Shown here piece by piece: positions 26,594-34,442 of a stretch of DNA of 64,000 bases (position 1 is its first letter; each line of letters starts with the position of its first letter). Below the pieces are notes generated by a model, which was not told the DNA's origin, searched no databases, and saw only the letters and a program-made list of their open reading frames with translations. The translations under genes were made by a program, and so were the position numbers. Where the stretch lies: contig JAVBXN010000057.1 in the NCBI GenBank assembly GCA_030824515.1, positions 62,001-126,000 of the forward strand, written 5' to 3'. Origin of the DNA: Pelobacter sp. GTDB taxonomy: Bacteria > Desulfobacterota > Desulfuromonadia > Geobacterales > Pseudopelobacteraceae.

Positions 26594-27918
26594 CAGCGGG
26601 AGGAAGCTCCTTCAAACGGACAGCGCCGGGCAGTGACATGCTCCAGAAGTTCATCCTCGAAATGTTTCAGCAGCCCGTCCACCGGTCCCATCGCACCCGG
26701 CGCCAGCGCACAGAAGGCATAATTCAGCAGGCGGACATGCTCGCGCAGCAGCTCGATATCGCCGGACTGCCCCTGCCCGGACTCGATTCGCTCCAGGATG
26801 TGGCGCACGTAGGGGAGCCCTTCGCGGCAGGGGGTACACCAGCCGCACGATTCACGGGCAAAGAAACGGATCAGGTTGAGCGTGGCCGCCACCATGCAGG
26901 TATCCTGGTCAAAAACCACGATTCCGCCGGTGCCCAGGCGCGAACCGGCCTTGGCCACCGGGTCGAAATCCATCGGCACATCCCAATGCTCTTTTGTAAA
27001 ATAGGGGGTAGACGCGCCGCCGGGAATGCAGGCCTTGAAACTGCTGCCGGGGCGCATGCCGCCGCAGGGGCCGTCGATGATCTCCCCCAGCGTCATGCCC
27101 AGCGGCAACTCGAAACAGCTGGTATTTGCCACATGGCCGCTGATGCAGAACAGCTTGCCGCCGGCCGCTTCGGGGGTGGCCGCCAGGGCCTTCCACCAGG
27201 CCGGCCCGCGCCCGATGATGGCCGGGACGTTGGCCAGCGTCTCCACATTGTTGACCACGGTCGGCTGGCCCCACAACCCCTTGATGGCCGGAAAGGGGGG
27301 CTTGGCGCGCGGGTTGGCGCGGATGCCCTCCAGCGCGTTGATCAGCGCGGTCTCTTCGCCGCAGATGTAGCGCCCGGCGGACTGGTGCAGATCCAGATCG
27401 AGGCTGAAGCCGCTCCCCAGGATATTTTCCCCCAGGAAACCGGCCCGGTGGGCGGAGGCCACGGCCTGGCGCAGATTGTCGGCGGCCAGTTCATAGCCGC
27501 GGCGGATGAAGATGAAGGCATGCCGGACACCCAGCGCATAACAAGCCAGCGCCATCCCCTCCACCAGCAGGTGCGGGTTGCCCTCCAGCAGCACCCGGTC
27601 CTTGTAGGTGCCCGGTTCCATTTCGTCGCAGTTGCAGATCAGGTAGCGCGGCCCAGGCAGGTTACGGGGCACGAACGACCACTTTTTGCCGGTGGGGAAG
27701 CCGGCCCCACCCCGGCCGCGCATTCCGGAATCGATCACCGCCTGCTGCACCTGGTCGGGGGTCATGTCGCGCAGCGCTTTTGCCAGAGAGTCGAATCCGC
27801 CGTCGGCGCGGTATTCGTCGAAGGTGGTCATCCGGCCGGGCCGGTTATGTTTCAAGAGTACCTGTTCCATGGCAAGTGTCCGGGAGCATACCATTGCACG
27901 GTCTCCCAGACAAGTCAC
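26593..27918 (-). CDS. nuoF: NADH dehydrogenase subunit F (FMN and NADH binding)
   Basis: 441 aa from a GTG at 27918, or 425 aa from the ATG at 27870. The GTG follows the stop of a 49-codon frame directly (TAAGTG) and has GGGGG 5-10 bases upstream; the ATG has no Shine-Dalgarno but gives a more family-like N-terminus (MEQVLLKHNRPG). Motifs: GRGGAGFPTGKKWSF for NADH, YICNCDEMEPGTYKDR for FMN, RYICGEETALINALEG, and the N3 cluster ESCGWCTPCREG with a later Cys. Oxidises NADH and passes electrons via FMN to iron-sulfur clusters. Confidence 0.92.
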   Translation of the reverse strand: MTCLGDRAMVCSRTLAMEQVLLKHNRPGRMTTFDEYRADGGFDSLAKALRDMTPDQVQQAVIDSGMRGRGGAGFPTGKKWSFVPRNLPGPRYLICNCDEMEPGTYKDRVLLEGNPHLLVEGMALACYALGVRHAFIFIRRGYELAADNLRQAVASAHRAGFLGENILGSGFSLDLDLHQSAGRYICGEETALINALEGIRANPRAKPPFPAIKGLWGQPTVVNNVETLANVPAIIGRGPAWWKALAATPEAAGGKLFCISGHVANTSCFELPLGMTLGEIIDGPCGGMRPGSSFKACIPGGASTPYFTKEHWDVPMDFDPVAKAGSRLGTGGIVVFDQDTCMVAATLNLIRFFARESCGWCTPCREGLPYVRHILERIESGQGQSGDIELLREHVRLLNYAFCALAPGAMGPVDGLLKHFEDELLEHVTARRCPFEGASSR

Positions 27919-28068
27919 TTATCGCCCCCAGACTTCCAACCGCCAGGCGCTGCTCTCTCCCCGCAATTCCGGCTGGTACATCGGCCAGGCCGCGGCCGGC
28001 AGCACGCACTTGCCATTGAAAGAGCCGCTGGCCGAAAGGAGCGGGAACAGGCTGCGAAGCGTTTTCAT
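27919..28068 (-). CDS. Putative 49-aa protein just upstream of nuoF
   Basis: Translated directly from the minus strand: starts MKTLRSLFPLLSASGSFNGK and ends RLEVWGR. An excellent Shine-Dalgarno (AAAGGAG, 5 bases before the ATG) supports it, and its stop abuts the possible GTG start of nuoF. No domain recognised; one Cys, three Trp. Could be a real small subunit, a leader peptide coupling nuoF translation, or the remains of a larger gene lost when the region was rearranged. Confidence 0.45.
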   Translation of the reverse strand: MKTLRSLFPLLSASGSFNGKCVLPAAAWPMYQPELRGESSAWRLEVWGR

Positions 28069-28227
28069 GGGGACTCCTTTGAAAAATATCAGAGGAAATG
28101 GAAGACAGAATCATACTCATTTATTCGGACTCAACACTGTTTGCGACAGAGTGATCCTTTTGAATACCTGAACAAATGGTGCACATCTCTGATGAGGGAA
28201 AAGGAATCTCGCGTTTTGATCTTATTG

Positions 28228-30072
28228 TTACCTGGATGAAGCTTTCTTCCCGAGCACAAGCTCCAGATTCTTACGGGCTTGCAAATGGTCAGGTTCAAGA
28301 GCCAGCACTTTGTTGAATTGCTCGATGGCATCATCCAGCCTGCCAAGTTCCGCAAGAGCTATTCCCAGGTTATTGCGAATATCCGGGGCGTTTGGGGTGA
28401 CTTGCAACGCTCTTGAAAAATGCACCACGGCCTCATCAAACCGGCCGAGCCGGCCCAACGTCAAGCCGAGATTGTAATGTCCGGTCGCCGATTGTGGATC
28501 CAGGCTGACCGCCATGGTGAAATTTTCAACGGCCTGATCGAGCTTGTTATTGCGAGCCAGGACAATGCCCAGGTTGATGAGTGCAGCCGCCGAGCCCGGG
28601 GTTTGCCTTACCGACTCATGCGCCGAGGCGATTTCCGCATCGAGACGCTCCTGCTCCTGACGGGCAACACCCTGCCGGCTCCTCTGTTTTTCATACCATG
28701 GTGCAATTCTGGCGGCTTCATCAAAGTGACCGTGGGCCTGGTTGTATTGTCCACTTTTCACCGCCTCGCGGCCGAGAATGAAGTGGGCCAGATAGTTGCC
28801 GGAGGTAACGTCAAGCGCGTGGCTGAAAAGCGTGGTCGTGTTCCGCCAGAATGAGACCTGGCGCCATGTGACGACGGAAAGAACCGAGAAAACGACCGCC
28901 GCCAGTAGTGCCAGCACGGAACGCCGGTGCCACAATGCCGGGGACATGTCGCTGATCCACCAGACAGCCATGATGTAGATGCCAATCATGGGGATATAGG
29001 TGTAGCGGTCAGCCATGGACTGCAACCCCACCATTACAATGCCGATGACCGGAACCAGTGTTCCGAAATACCAGAGCCAGCCGACGATGAGCCAGGGGCG
29101 GCGACGACGCTCCCGAACCACCATCAGAGAGACTGCAGCCAGCATCACGGCGGCAACAACGGGCTGCCAGAGCGGAATCGACTCCGGAAAAGGATAAAAT
29201 ACCGCCAGGTTGAACGGCCAGAGCATTTTACCAATATAGCCCAGGTAGGCAACAAGTGCGTTGGCAATACGGACAGACAGGGCCGTGGCATCCAGCGATG
29301 CCGTGGCATTATGCTGGGCCATGATCGTGACCGCGCACGAGGCGGCGGAAAGCAGCAAAAACGGGATCTTTTCCCGAAGCAGTTCTAAAAAGGAACTCTT
29401 CGACGGCCCTGATGCCGAACCTAAACCGTCCGGCCCGCAATCCGCGGTGGTGCGCCGCAAAGGCCAATAGTCCAGAAGCAGGAGCACAAACGGCAGCGTT
29501 ACCAGCATCGGCTTGGCCATCAGCCCGAGCGCAAATGTGAACAACGCCAGGAAATAACTTCTACGCTTCCGGTGTTCGGCGTAACCGGCATACAGATTAA
29601 GGGTGAGCATGAAAAAGAGGGCGCTTAAAACATCCTTCCTTTCGGCAATCCAGGCAACGGATTCCACGTGAAGGGGATGGATGGCAAACAATGCCGCTAC
29701 CGAGGCGCTACGCAAAAATGCGCCGCTAATACGGCATAAGAGGTGGAATAATAGCAGGGTATTCGCCAGGTGCAGGGCAACACTCATTAAGTGGTGGCTG
29801 CCCGGGGCCATTCCGAAAAACTGTACATCCGCCATGTGGGACAGCCAGGTAAGCGGGTGCCAGTTGGATACATCAAAGGAGGCAAATGCCCAGATGATGT
29901 TATTGAAGGTTATGCCGGTACGGACGTGGGAATTGTCCAACAGATAGGCGTTATCGTCAAACTGGATGAAATCATGATTTACAACCTGCCCGTACACCGC
30001 CAAAATGGCGATAATGAGCAGTACCGCTACAAACAGCTCTCTTGAAAATCTATGAAAGAATCGTTGCTGCAC
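28228..30072 (-). CDS. Large TMTC-like GT-C membrane protein with TPR domain
   Basis: 614 aa with about ten membrane segments, then a TPR domain from about residue 440. GT-C aspartates: FIQFDDNAYLLDN; the group signature is HPLHVESVAWIAERKDVLS, more complete than in the 469-aa homologue at 16352-17761. At least three TPR units: AALINLGIVLARNNKLDQAV, SATGHYNLGLTLGRLGRFDEA, PDIRNNLGIALAELGRLDDA. Probably transfers sugars from lipid donors to exported proteins. It separates nuoE from nuoF in the same orientation, looking like an insertion in an nuoEFG run. Activity not shown. Confidence 0.85.
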   Translation of the reverse strand: MQQRFFHRFSRELFVAVLLIIAILAVYGQVVNHDFIQFDDNAYLLDNSHVRTGITFNNIIWAFASFDVSNWHPLTWLSHMADVQFFGMAPGSHHLMSVALHLANTLLLFHLLCRISGAFLRSASVAALFAIHPLHVESVAWIAERKDVLSALFFMLTLNLYAGYAEHRKRRSYFLALFTFALGLMAKPMLVTLPFVLLLLDYWPLRRTTADCGPDGLGSASGPSKSSFLELLREKIPFLLLSAASCAVTIMAQHNATASLDATALSVRIANALVAYLGYIGKMLWPFNLAVFYPFPESIPLWQPVVAAVMLAAVSLMVVRERRRRPWLIVGWLWYFGTLVPVIGIVMVGLQSMADRYTYIPMIGIYIMAVWWISDMSPALWHRRSVLALLAAVVFSVLSVVTWRQVSFWRNTTTLFSHALDVTSGNYLAHFILGREAVKSGQYNQAHGHFDEAARIAPWYEKQRSRQGVARQEQERLDAEIASAHESVRQTPGSAAALINLGIVLARNNKLDQAVENFTMAVSLDPQSATGHYNLGLTLGRLGRFDEAVVHFSRALQVTPNAPDIRNNLGIALAELGRLDDAIEQFNKVLALEPDHLQARKNLELVLGKKASSR

Positions 30073-30738
30073 TAATCATATCCTTTTCGTGTTCAGGCCG
30101 GATCGGACAACAGAGAACCCGACTGGTACCAGACAAAATACGGAGTAGGTGCCAATCGGGTTCATGCAACATTTACCACAAACCATATGAATGTGGCATT
30201 TGATTTTTCTGTCAATAGTTAATTCATGATGGGAACAAAACTTTTATCATAACAATTCAATAATCTGACTGTGCCAGACACGATCCTAAAACTACTGATA
30301 TAGCCAGAAAGCCTGCTCCCAAACATATCAACATTCGACTTACATCGACATTATAATGTAATATCAGGATGTTAGGAAATGTGTAAAAAAACCTGCACCC
30401 CCTCGCGGTGGAGCCTAGGTTGTGTTTAAAGGAGGCGGAGGAGACATTGTTGATTTTGAGGGGATGTTGCATTAATCGACATGTTGAGAAGCCAGTATTT
30501 TTGCCATCTCTTCCGAGGATTAAACCAGGATTTTTTGTAATCCTTTTAGTCTAGCTTGGACTCCCGCAACAATCTGCGACACCATCGCCGTCACCTGGTC
30601 GAAATCGACTCCGCCCTGAAGCGATAGACCGCCACTGCCGCCGAGTCGCGCTCACCCAGGCGGCGCAGCGCCTCGCGGAAGGCCCAGTTGGCGGTGCGCG
30701 CCTCGCCCGTCACAAAGGCCACGCCGCATGAAAGCGGT
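30073..30738. other. 666-base stretch without a supported gene
   Basis: Upstream part (30073-30500) is AT-rich and holds a hairpin in the leader of the TPR gene: GAACCCGACTGG (30115-30126) against CCAATCGGGTTC (30152-30163), 11 of 12 paired, and two or three weak short frames. The downstream part (30596-30735) turns GC-rich and coding-like; see the fragment entry. No RNA gene seen. Confidence 0.5.
30596..30735 (-). pseudogene. Coding-like fragment downstream of nuoE, possible gene remnant
   Basis: In one minus frame the translation runs on for about 50 codons from within the nuoE stop region: SCGVAFVTGEARTANWAF, then REALRRLGERDSAAVAVYRF, ending at TGA near 30594. Base composition is that of coding DNA, unlike the AT-rich DNA beyond it. 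There is no clear start codon with a Shine-Dalgarno apart from an internal GTG. It may be the truncated head of the gene that once stood between nuoE and nuoF. Family not recognised. Confidence 0.3.
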
Positions 30739-31215
30739 TCAGCGGAGGGTATTGCGAAGTTCGGCCAGCAGGGCCGGGACGCTTTCGGGCGAAACCGGAC
30801 CTAACTGGCGCTCGCCGGACATCACCGCCGGGGCGTTGCCGCAGTTGCCCAGGCAGCAGCAGGGGAGCAGGGTGAAGACGCCGTCGGCGGTGGTGCCGCC
30901 GACCTCGATCCCCAAAAGCTGTTCGAACTGTTGCAGCAGGCTTTCGCCCCCCAGGCTCCAGCAGGAGATCGAATCGCAGACGTGGATCACGTGCCGACCC
31001 ACCGGACGGCGGTAGATCATCTCGTAAAAGGTGGCCAGCTCCTCGACCTGCAGCGGCGACAACTCCAGCAGTTCGGCCGCTTCCACTACCGCCTCGTCGC
31101 TCAGCCAGCCGTAGTGGCGCTGCAGCTCCTTCATAACGTCCACTGCGGCTTCACGATTGGTGACGGCCCGGGTGATGCGCTGTTGCAGTTCCTGTTTCAG
31201 GGAAATGGGGATCAT
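30739..31215 (-). CDS. nuoE: NADH dehydrogenase subunit E ([2Fe-2S] thioredoxin-like)
   Basis: 158 aa, normal length. N-terminal helical bundle (ELQRHYGWLSDEAVVEAA, VEELATFYEMIYRRPVGRH) and a thioredoxin-like [2Fe-2S] domain with ligands CDSISC and CCCLGNC. In the window it is the most upstream piece of a NuoE-F-G module, but it is 2.7 kb from nuoF with a TPR gene between. Such modules without membrane subunits act as soluble NADH diaphorases for hydrogenases, formate dehydrogenases or bifurcating enzymes; no partner is in the window. Confidence 0.93.
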   Translation of the reverse strand: MIPISLKQELQQRITRAVTNREAAVDVMKELQRHYGWLSDEAVVEAAELLELSPLQVEELATFYEMIYRRPVGRHVIHVCDSISCWSLGGESLLQQFEQLLGIEVGGTTADGVFTLLPCCCLGNCGNAPAVMSGERQLGPVSPESVPALLAELRNTLR

Positions 31216-31258
31216 GGGGCGGTATTATAGTTGCTTTGGACAGCGTGGCAAGCGGAAA

Positions 31259-32404
31259 TCACGGCAAAAAACGGGCAAAAACCTGGTTGGAAAGCAGCAG
31301 GCCCCGCCGGGTCAGGCGCAGCGCACCCTGTTCCTGTTGCAACAGGCCGATCCGCAGCAGCTCATTGATCACGGAGCCATAAACGGACCGCAGCGGAGAA
31401 CCGAATTCACGTTCGAAATCTTCAGCCAGGACACCGTCTGCCAGCCGCAGGCCCAGGAACATGAATTCGGCCAGCGCATCTTCCAATGTCAGGAGATGCT
31501 GATCGCGGCGCGGCAGGCGGCCGGACGCCAGCTCCCGGCCGTATTCTTCCAGCGTGTCGTGGTTGCTGAAGCGATAACCATGCTCCCGGCGCAGCAGGGA
31601 GTGGGCCGCCACCCCCAGCCCCAGATAGCCGTCCCGGCGCCAGTAGCCGCTGTTATGCCTGGAACGGTAGCCGGTCCGGGCGTAGTTGGCGATTTCATAA
31701 TGCTCGAATCCGGCCTCTACCAGCGCTTTATCGGCGGTTTCGAACATTTCAGCCGAGCGGTCCTGATCCGGGATTTCGGGGCTCTCCTCCGGGTAGCGCA
31801 GCGCAAAGGGAGTACCATCCTCCACCGTCAGGCCGTAAACCGAGACATGCTCCGGCGACAGGGCCAGCGCCTGGCGCAGATCCTCCCGCCACCCCGCAAG
31901 GGTCTGCCCCGGCAGCCCATGAATCAGGTCGAGGCCGATATTGCCGAATCCGGCCAGGCGGGCTTCGCGGAAAGCATGGCGAGCCTGGGCGGCATCATGC
32001 ACGCGCCCCAGTCGGCGCAGCAGAACATCGTCAAAGCTCTGCACTCCCAGCGATAGCCGGTTGACACCGGCCGCCCTGAAGTCTTGCAGCCGTTCGCGGT
32101 CGATTGTGCCGGGATTGGCCTCCAGCGTGATCTCGGCCTGCGGCGACAACGAAAACATCTCCGCAGCCAGGTCGATGATTCGTGACACCTGACGGGACTG
32201 CATCAGGGATGGCGTGCCGCCGCCGAAATATATCGAGTCCAGCGGCGGCCCGGATTCGTGGTCCGCGGCTGCCAGCCGCATCTCCTGCAAAAGCAGTTCG
32301 TGGTAGCTTTCGATTTCGCCGGGCCATGGCTTGGCGGAAACAAAGGCGCAGTAGCCGCACTTCTCAAGACAGAAGGGTATGTGGATGTATAGCCGGTTAA
32401 ACAT
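31259..32404 (-). CDS. hemW: HemW-type radical SAM protein
   Basis: 381 aa. IHIPFCLEKCGYCAFVS holds the CxxxCxxC SAM cluster with the extended Cys context of HemW, then DSIYFGGGTPSLM (GGGTP) and ITLEANPGTI, and the C-terminal HemW domain (YEIANYARTGYRSRHN). HemW is a haem chaperone, not a coproporphyrinogen oxidase, despite past annotation. It follows nuoE closely on the same strand side but reads toward it with a 43-base gap, so it may be first in that unit. Its start lies 90 bases from the divergent OB-fold gene. Confidence 0.93.
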   Translation of the reverse strand: MFNRLYIHIPFCLEKCGYCAFVSAKPWPGEIESYHELLLQEMRLAAADHESGPPLDSIYFGGGTPSLMQSRQVSRIIDLAAEMFSLSPQAEITLEANPGTIDRERLQDFRAAGVNRLSLGVQSFDDVLLRRLGRVHDAAQARHAFREARLAGFGNIGLDLIHGLPGQTLAGWREDLRQALALSPEHVSVYGLTVEDGTPFALRYPEESPEIPDQDRSAEMFETADKALVEAGFEHYEIANYARTGYRSRHNSGYWRRDGYLGLGVAAHSLLRREHGYRFSNHDTLEEYGRELASGRLPRRDQHLLTLEDALAEFMFLGLRLADGVLAEDFEREFGSPLRSVYGSVINELLRIGLLQQEQGALRLTRRGLLLSNQVFARFLP

Positions 32405-32493
32405 GTGCCGATCCCGTATTTTTTAGTGCCGAGCTTAATGTTGTTATGATAGTATTAGAAACCGAAGCTGGTAAATTAAAAAAAGGGGATTCC

Positions 32494-33255
32494 ATGAAAA
32501 AGAAACTCATATTGTCACTCACCTGTCTTGCAGCACTATCAGCGTCAGCCGTACTGGCCATGCCGGATAAGGCGGCCAAGCCCGCTGCCGCCAACGCAGC
32601 CCAACCGGCTGAAGTGCTCTCCGGCAAGGTTCTCGAAACCATGAACAGCGGCGGCTACACATATGTCAACCTGCAGAAGAAAAACGGCGAAAAAGTTTGG
32701 GTCGCGGCCCCGGAAACCAGCGTCAAGGCCGGCACGCAGGTCAGCTTCAAGGGCGGCATGGAAATGGTCAACTTTGAAAGCAAGAGTCTTAAGCGCAAGT
32801 TCGACAAGATAGTCTTTGCCGATGGCCTGGCCTCCGGCGCCACAGCCGCTCCGGCAGCAAAGTCTGCAGGCCAGAATGACACCGCCGGCTCTCCCGGCAG
32901 CAAGGGCGCCGCAGCCGAAAAGGACACCAAGATCTCGGTGCCCAAGGCCACCGGCCCCAACGCAACTACGGTGCAGGGAGCTTTTACCAACAGCGCCAAA
33001 CTGAACAAGAAAAAAGTGGTCATCCGCGGCAAGGTCGTCAAGGTGTCGGCACGGATCATGGACAGAAACTGGGTTCACATCCAGGATGGGACCGGCTCGC
33101 AGGCCAAAGGCAACCATAACCTGGTCTTCACATCCAAAGAGATGGTCAATGTCGGCGACATCGTCACGGCAAGCGGAATCCTGGCCAAGGACAAGGATTT
33201 CGGCGGCGGCTACAAGTACTCAGCCATCGTCGAGGATTCCACCTTCAAGAAATAA
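32494..33255 (+). CDS. Exported OB-fold (nucleic-acid-binding-like) protein
   Basis: 253 aa from the ATG at 32494 (AAGGGG 6 bases upstream); an earlier in-frame ATG at 32446 is not used. A signal peptide ends at AVLA (residue 22). Two OB-like segments: residues about 40-110 (LSGKVLETMNSGGYTYVNLQ) and about 175-250 (VVIRGKVVKVSARIMDRNWV, HIQDGTG), linked by an Ala/Ser/Gly-rich stretch. Proteins of this arrangement are common in Desulfuromonadales, and the DNA- or ligand-binding role in the periplasm is unproven. Divergent from hemW; ends in a clear terminator. Confidence 0.75.
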   Translation: MKKKLILSLTCLAALSASAVLAMPDKAAKPAAANAAQPAEVLSGKVLETMNSGGYTYVNLQKKNGEKVWVAAPETSVKAGTQVSFKGGMEMVNFESKSLKRKFDKIVFADGLASGATAAPAAKSAGQNDTAGSPGSKGAAAEKDTKISVPKATGPNATTVQGAFTNSAKLNKKKVVIRGKVVKVSARIMDRNWVHIQDGTGSQAKGNHNLVFTSKEMVNVGDIVTASGILAKDKDFGGGYKYSAIVEDSTFKK

Positions 33256-33283
33256 GCGGCAAATCCGGACCTGATCCATCAAG

Positions 33284-33316
33284 GGCCTCTCCTGAAAAAG
33301 GGGAGGCCTTTTCTTT
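33284..33316 (+). terminator. Terminator of the OB-fold gene
   Basis: Stem GGCCTCTCC (33284-33292) with GGGGAGGCC (33300-33308), one G-T pair, 7-base loop, followed by TTTTCTTT. Starts 29 bases after the stop codon. Confidence 0.85.
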
Positions 33317-33358
33317 ACCCGATCTTGAAAGCAGGGCCGCATCCTGCTACAGTGCGGC

Positions 33359-34441
33359 ATGACCAACCCGGTACAGGAACACTATCAAAAATATCCCTAT
33401 CCCCGCTATCCGCTGCTGGCGTCAGTTCCGCGCCAGGACACATACGCGCTCAACCTTAAAGCCCTCTGGACCCGCTTCAACAGATGCCTGCCGCGCGAAG
33501 ACGCCCGCATCCTGATCGCGGGCTGCGGCGCTTTCTCCCCCTACCCGTTTGCCGTGGCAAACCCCGGCGCCGCCATTACCGCGCTGGACATCTCGGAACG
33601 CAGCCTGAGCAGGGCCCGCCTGCACTGCCTGCTGCACGGCCGGATGAATGTGGACTACCGCTGCGGCGACATCCTGGACAGCAAGTCGATCCAGGGAGAG
33701 TACGCACTGATCGACTCCTACGGCGTGCTTCACCACCTGGACGACCCGGCCGCCGGTTTGAGAACCCTGGAAAAACATCTGATGCCGGGCGGCATCATCC
33801 GGATCATGCTCTACAGCCGTTACGCCCGCCGGGAAGAGGAATCGATCCGTCGCGCGCTGCGTCTGCTTGACATCACAACTCCCGCCGCGGCCCGCAAACT
33901 GCTGGACAGAGCCCGCCCCGGTTCGCGTCTGGCCCGTTTCCTGAGTGTTGCCGATGAAACCGGCACCGATTCCGGCCTGGCGGACGCCCTGCTGCACCCC
34001 TGCGTGCGAACCTATCGCATCGACGAACTGCTGGAACTGGTGGCCCGGACCGGGCTGCGGCCGCTGCTTTTCGCGCATGCCGGCGCAAGGGAAGATGTTG
34101 CCGAAGAAATCGAGCGCCTGCGGCTGCTGGAAAAGGAACGCCACTCACCGGGCAATTTCGTACTCTACCTGGGAACTGCGGCCGGAAACACACCCAAAAC
34201 GGGCCGGGACAGCCTGATCTTGCTGAATCCCTGCCTGAAGTGTGTAATCAGACGTTTCACACCCGGCAAGATCCGGATTCCGGCCCGCATCGGGCAGGAA
34301 AATCCGCCGCTAGGTCGGTCGGAACGCGGCTTTCTGGGCAGGTTTGCAGAACCGGTTTACCGCGGCACCCTGGACAGGGAGTCGGCTGAAGAGGTGGAGG
34401 AATACAAAAGGTTGCTGTTTCTGCTGGAATACAGCAAGTGA
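33359..34441 (+). CDS. Class I SAM-dependent methyltransferase
   Basis: 360 aa. Motif I ILIAGCGAFSPYPFA, followed by ITALDISERSLSRAR and YALIDSYGVLHHLDDP (motif II region), the SAM fold of the Methyltransf_12/25 type. The N-terminus VQEHYQKYPYPRYPLL is typical of a bacterial group that may act on small molecules or peptides; the roughly 120-residue C-terminal extension is helical. Substrate unknown. Convergent with lptD, whose stop is 1 base after this stop. Confidence 0.8.
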   Translation: MTNPVQEHYQKYPYPRYPLLASVPRQDTYALNLKALWTRFNRCLPREDARILIAGCGAFSPYPFAVANPGAAITALDISERSLSRARLHCLLHGRMNVDYRCGDILDSKSIQGEYALIDSYGVLHHLDDPAAGLRTLEKHLMPGGIIRIMLYSRYARREEESIRRALRLLDITTPAAARKLLDRARPGSRLARFLSVADETGTDSGLADALLHPCVRTYRIDELLELVARTGLRPLLFAHAGAREDVAEEIERLRLLEKERHSPGNFVLYLGTAAGNTPKTGRDSLILLNPCLKCVIRRFTPGKIRIPARIGQENPPLGRSERGFLGRFAEPVYRGTLDRESAEEVEEYKRLLFLLEYSK

Positions 34442-34442
34442 A

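Noticed and set aside
26587..28239. A 550-codon plus-strand frame opposite nuoF
   Set aside because: Its translation is low-complexity Gly/Ala/Arg/His-rich and has no domain; nuoF on the minus strand has all expected motifs.
30257..30472. A 71-codon minus frame ending in a lipobox-like LGSC
   Set aside because: No Shine-Dalgarno or plausible start near the hydrophobic stretch, and AT-rich non-coding composition.
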